This document shows positions 60,575 to 64,000 of a stretch of DNA of 64,000 nt, piece after piece. The stretch's first letter is position 1. Each line of letters opens with the position of its first letter. Under the pieces are notes generated by a model. The model saw only the letters and a list, made by a program, of their open reading frames with translations. It was not told the origin of the DNA and did not search any database. The DNA comes from Paratinospora sagittata. Lineage: Eukaryota > Streptophyta > Magnoliopsida > Ranunculales > Menispermaceae. The position numbers and the translations under genes were made by a program. The DNA lies in contig CM069602.1 in NCBI GenBank assembly GCA_035771175.1, positions 6,390,001 to 6,454,000 on the forward strand. Reading direction: 5' to 3'.

Positions 60575-62237
60575 TCAGGCTATGAACAGCCACAATCCAC
60601 AGTACCCAGCCATGCTACACGTTCTTTGCCGACAAGTAGTAGAGTCGATTCCGCATTCCTCGTCAGTCATACACCTGTGGTCAGAACGCAAATCACGGAC
60701 ATGGCAAGCACTCTCTACCATATGATTGGCAACTCCTCCTGGTCTTGAAGATGGCGGACACACTTGCAAAGACATGGCACTTGCATGGTTTTTTTGGTAG
60801 CCTGTAGTCTGCACAAGAAAGACCATTCAGTTCTTTTACTTTTATAAGATCATTGATTGGATAAGAAATGATAAAAACAGTTTTATGGTAGGGTCCGTAA
60901 CAAAGCAAAGAGAGGTTTTTTAACTCCATTATCACTCTTGAATAGAAGTAAATGGTGACCAACCGTTTCGTTTGCAAAGCACAAGGCATATATTTGGCAT
61001 GCTCTGGAGCATAAACCATAATAGCATGTCATTGCAAGAGATCCAAACATAATGTATGCAAAGTTTCTCATACATGCTTTTTGTTGTTACTTTTTAATTT
61101 TGAAGAAAGTAATATTATTTAAAAAAATAATGAGGGGAAACATAAAACATAAAAAGGGCATATACCCAGTTCAACAATCTCTTGCCATAGTGGGATTTGA
61201 AGAAGGAACAATGCCTGCAGTCTAATCCCTGCACTATGGAGAGGTTGTTTCTGGATTCAGATCCATGCCCTCTAGGTCACAGTACAGCAACCTCTACTGT
61301 TGCAAAAAGGCTCACCTTAAACAAATTAATAAAATACAAACTCAACTCAACTAAGCCTTTTCCCAATTACAAATTAAATTAAACTTTTGAGTTCATTGGC
61401 TACAAGAGCCTTGCAACAAGAAGCAGCATATACAGACGAACAGCACATCCTTAAAATTTGCTTTATGAGTTCTTTCCTAATACAGTTAAAAGCATTTTCA
61501 GGTCCATTCACTAAACGCATAAGCTTTAAGTGCCTTTGCGATGCAGCTATTAGCAATTAGTAAAGCATCCTTCATGGTAGTTAGTGAAGGTTACAGAGCC
61601 AATAGAATCTTCAAATATTATGGTAGACTGCAAAAACCCATTACTCCATTTTTATCTAAAGATGTGATTTTCAAGAGAGGATATTGCAATAAACACTAAC
61701 ATAAACTAGAAGATGCAAAAGGAGTATAGTAAACTAAACCAGAAAGAATATTATGCAACTTAAACTGTCCAGTTGAAAATTTCAGCAATCTAGGAATATT
61801 GAATATTATAGCTAATTCAGGATAGAAGTAATACCATAAAGAAAGTCCAGTTAGACGGGATGTAAGCCTCTGGAAGCCTTTCATGCCAAGTGCTTTTTAC
61901 AGGAAGAGGGTGTCCCTCAGTTGTAAAGACATAATTTTGACCAACCAAAAAGGAATCATCAAACAGGAGGTAAAGATATTTACACCTATAGAAAAAAGAA
62001 CATGTATTCTTTTCAATCGAAGTGTTAGATTTAGCAAAAAGGAATGGATATAGCTAAAACATGCATTCTGTTCCACACAAGACAGAGTGGCTTACATTTC
62101 AGCAAGGAAGAAACTATGTTGATGATCTTCCAGTTTCATAGTTGTTACATCTTTAATACTTGCAAAGCCACCTTCCACTTTGGTGTATTTATTGAGAGAG
62201 TTTACAATTGACTCGCCCACTTCTAAGTACCAAGGAT
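60575..62237 (-). CDS. MNS5-like: ER-degradation alpha-mannosidase, GH47 (MNS4/MNS5-like), 3' three exons
   Basis: Three exons: 62237-62096, 61985-61835, 60808-60575, with the stop at 60575; earlier exons lie beyond 62237 and probably outside the window. Class I alpha-1,2-mannosidases of the EDEM type trim glycans on misfolded glycoproteins and mark them for ER-associated degradation. Visible parts: DPWYLEVGESIVNSLNKYTK, DVTTMKLEDHQHSFFLAE (GH47 catalytic core end), CKYLYLLFDD, FTTEGHPLPV and a C-terminal Cys-rich tail (DHRCMTDEECGIDSTTC, CSMAGYCGLW) as in the plant EDEM-like proteins. The tail favours the MNS5 form, though MNS4 cannot be excluded. Exon phases join correctly. Intron 1 here is short, and the last intron (61834-60809) contains an Au-like SINE. 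Confidence 0.92.
61190..61325 (-). repeat. SINE-like fragment (Au-type) in mannosidase intron
   Basis: Reverse orientation: GGAGAGGTTGTTTCTGGATT, then CAGATCCATGCCCTCTAGGT and AAGGCTCACCTT, the complement of the tRNA-like head of an Au SINE. It is degenerate and has no visible target duplication. Confidence 0.5.
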
Positions 62238-62499
62238 CTGATGTCGTAAAAAGAAATGTTAAAAAGGCAGAACAGTTACATGCTCGAGTAAAAAATGGAC
62301 TTGTAGACTAATAATTGAGATTTGCTCTAGTTATAAATTGTCATATATTCCAAGTTCAAACTTAAAATAAAGAACATAGTAATAAAACAAGCATCAGAGC
62401 AACAATGTTAAAGAAGCAGAATCTTTGATATAGCAGAGTTAAACACCCAAGAAAACCACATTAAGGGCAGAAAATTTGTTTATAAAAAAAAGGGCGTTT

Positions 62500-62640
62500 C
62501 TAGTGGCAAGGCTTCGGGTCTATAGAAGGAACAATGACAAAATTGGAGAGGTTATTTCTGCATTCAAACCCATGACTAGGTCAACATGCTGCACCCTCAA
62601 CCGTTACGTTATGCCAAGGCCCACCCTTCACAAGAATTGT
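62500..62640 (-). repeat. SINE-like fragment (Au-type) upstream of mannosidase exon
   Basis: Reverse orientation: AATTGGAGAGGTTATTTCTG, CATTCAAACCCATGACTAGG, then CAACCGTTACGTTATGCCAA and GGCCCACCCTTC, the complement of the tRNA-like head. Its outer part is included in the following tandem duplication. Confidence 0.6.
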
Positions 62641-63053
62641 TTATAACATCAAATTAATTTTGTCGAGGCGTCACCTAGGTCAATACTAGGACATCATTAA
62701 GGCATTTTCACCTCAAATCACCTTGGAAATTCTCTAAGCATACTAAAGTGGTTTCTCTATAATTTATAAAATTTCAAGCACTACCATAATAATTTGCTAA
62801 AAAAGGACATATTGTGACTAGGTCACAATGGTGCACCCTCAACCGTTACGTTATGCCAAGGCCTACCCTTCACAAGAATTGTTTATAACATCAAATTAAT
62901 TTGGCAAGGCGTCACCTAGGTCAATACTAGGACATCATTAAGGCATTTTCACCTCAAATCACCTAGGAAATTCTCTAAGCATAATAAAGTGGTATCTCTA
63001 TAATTTATAAAATTCAAGCACTACCATAATAATTTGCTAAAAAAGGACATATT
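62573..63053. repeat. 242-bp tandem duplication
   Basis: Two head-to-tail units begin at 62573 and 62815 with TGACTAGGTCA and end in AAAAAAGGACATATT. They differ by a few substitutions and 1-2 base indels (for example TTTTGTCGAGG against TTTGGCAAGG). The unit joins the tRNA-like head of the SINE with flanking sequence, so the duplication followed SINE insertion. Confidence 0.92.
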
Positions 63054-64000
63054 ATACTTTTTTTCCATTTTTATCTCTTCTTTATTTTTGCACATGCATA
63101 GATCAAGGCTAGAAAGACCTATTTATCTTCAAAATCCAAGATTTTTTTTTAACAACTTCACTATTCAATCTAGCAAATAACAAGACATCTCTTAAGATGA
63201 CGTCATTGTTCTTTAAGGTTTGTCCCTCAGAAATACCCTTTCTGAGATTTTTATAACTTTCCACAGACATATAAGTGGTTTAAGCTTCAGAACCTTGAAA
63301 TGGTTAACATTATATGCAGAAATATCATAAAATATAAATTATCCGTCAATTAATTTTTATCACCAAGGTGCTAGGCACCACATTACTTGATCATGCAAAT
63401 AACTTTAACACCTTAACAACATTGCACCAAATGTGTATATGACTTTGTTTCTGGTAATGCTTTATAAGGGTTGTGATGGACTTGATCATGTAGAAGTTTT
63501 ATTATTAGAAAGACGTCAAAGTTATCAGAACATACTTATTTGTAGGTTTCAAATTACTGGACACACATAGAGCTATGATGCTCAATGTTAATGCATAAAA
63601 GATACACATTTAAGTATTACGTGTAATTGTGTGAATTTGTGTATGTTGCAAAATGTAAAAAAGTTGTGTTTCATACTCATTTCTGGTTGAATGTATTGTC
63701 CATTCCTATGGTTTTTATAAAACAAATGAGGTTCATGCCAAAAGGTAAATTGGGAGAAATTAGCCTTGAGGATTACGCATGAAGGTAATTAATGAACTGA
63801 CATGGGAAAAGGGTGCCAATTATCTCTCACTGCACATGAAATAAAAAACAAGTATAACCTATTATATCTTTCAATCTTATAACCTAATGTTGCTCCCATT
63901 TAGACAATAAGAAATTCATGTTTTAAAACCTATTTTTTCATTTTGAAGAAAAGTTAACCCATATGGTCCATACGTATCACTTATCAGAATTCAAATATCA

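Larger units (their letters stand above)
62238..64000. other. Intron or upstream sequence of the mannosidase gene
   Basis: Apart from the SINE and the tandem duplication, no coding segment with GH47 signatures was found up to the right edge. The preceding exon must end with a phase that leaves one base (the G of the Asp codon at 62237). It therefore lies beyond this window or was too short to recognise. Confidence 0.45.

Noticed and set aside
1..64000. CRISPR arrays, operons, ribosome binding sites, replication origins
   Set aside because: This is plant nuclear DNA; direct repeats seen are microsatellites, LTRs or tandem duplications without regular spacers.

Overview
The window is nuclear DNA from a flowering plant, most likely a woody or vine-like core eudicot. 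The genes are split by AT-rich GT-AG introns and belong to plant-only families (UGT74, CBP60, GASA, ILR1-like). Intergenic DNA is AT-rich and full of plant retrotransposons and short non-autonomous elements. The species cannot be named from the sequence.

Layout. (1) 1-1408, minus: a UGT74-type UDP-glucosyltransferase that runs off the left edge. (2) About 2.5-16.1 kb: one decayed Ty1/copia retrotransposon (Tork/TNT1-like), split by four copies of a single ~2-2.5 kb family of LTR-like insertions. One of these sits inside another, and three keep perfect 5-bp target duplications. (3) 16.6-17.2 kb: a hAT-type MITE with an 8-bp target duplication. (4) 17.4-19.3 kb, minus: a second, intact UGT74 gene. 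(5) 20.9-28.5 kb, minus: a seven-exon CBP60 calmodulin-binding transcription factor whose second intron appears to start with GC; a retroposon duplicated that splice donor. (6) 28.5-37 kb: a gene-poor stretch. (7) 37.1-40.9 kb: a convergent pair of GASA/snakin cysteine-rich peptide genes, one with a proline-rich arm. (8) 43.4-53.3 kb, minus: an 18-exon leucine-rich-repeat gene resembling Arabidopsis EMB2004. (9) 56.0-58.5 kb, minus: an ILR1-like IAA-amino-acid hydrolase. (10) 60.6 kb to the right edge, minus: the last three exons of an ER-degradation alpha-mannosidase (GH47, MNS4/MNS5 type). Two copies of one tiny TRIM retroelement lie in introns of neighbouring genes (8 and 9).

The genes form no operon or obvious pathway cluster. 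Several belong to hormone or defence families: UGT74 members glucosylate small acids including auxins and salicylate, ILR1-like enzymes release free auxin from conjugates, GASA peptides are gibberellin-responsive, and CBP60 proteins are calcium/calmodulin-linked regulators. These are family-level expectations and were not tested here. Gene models were built by reading splice sites by eye; every complete multi-exon model closes in frame, which is the main support for them. I found no convincing undescribed protein system. The most unusual observations are the nested LTR stack, the retroposon-duplicated GC splice donor and the TRIM pair.
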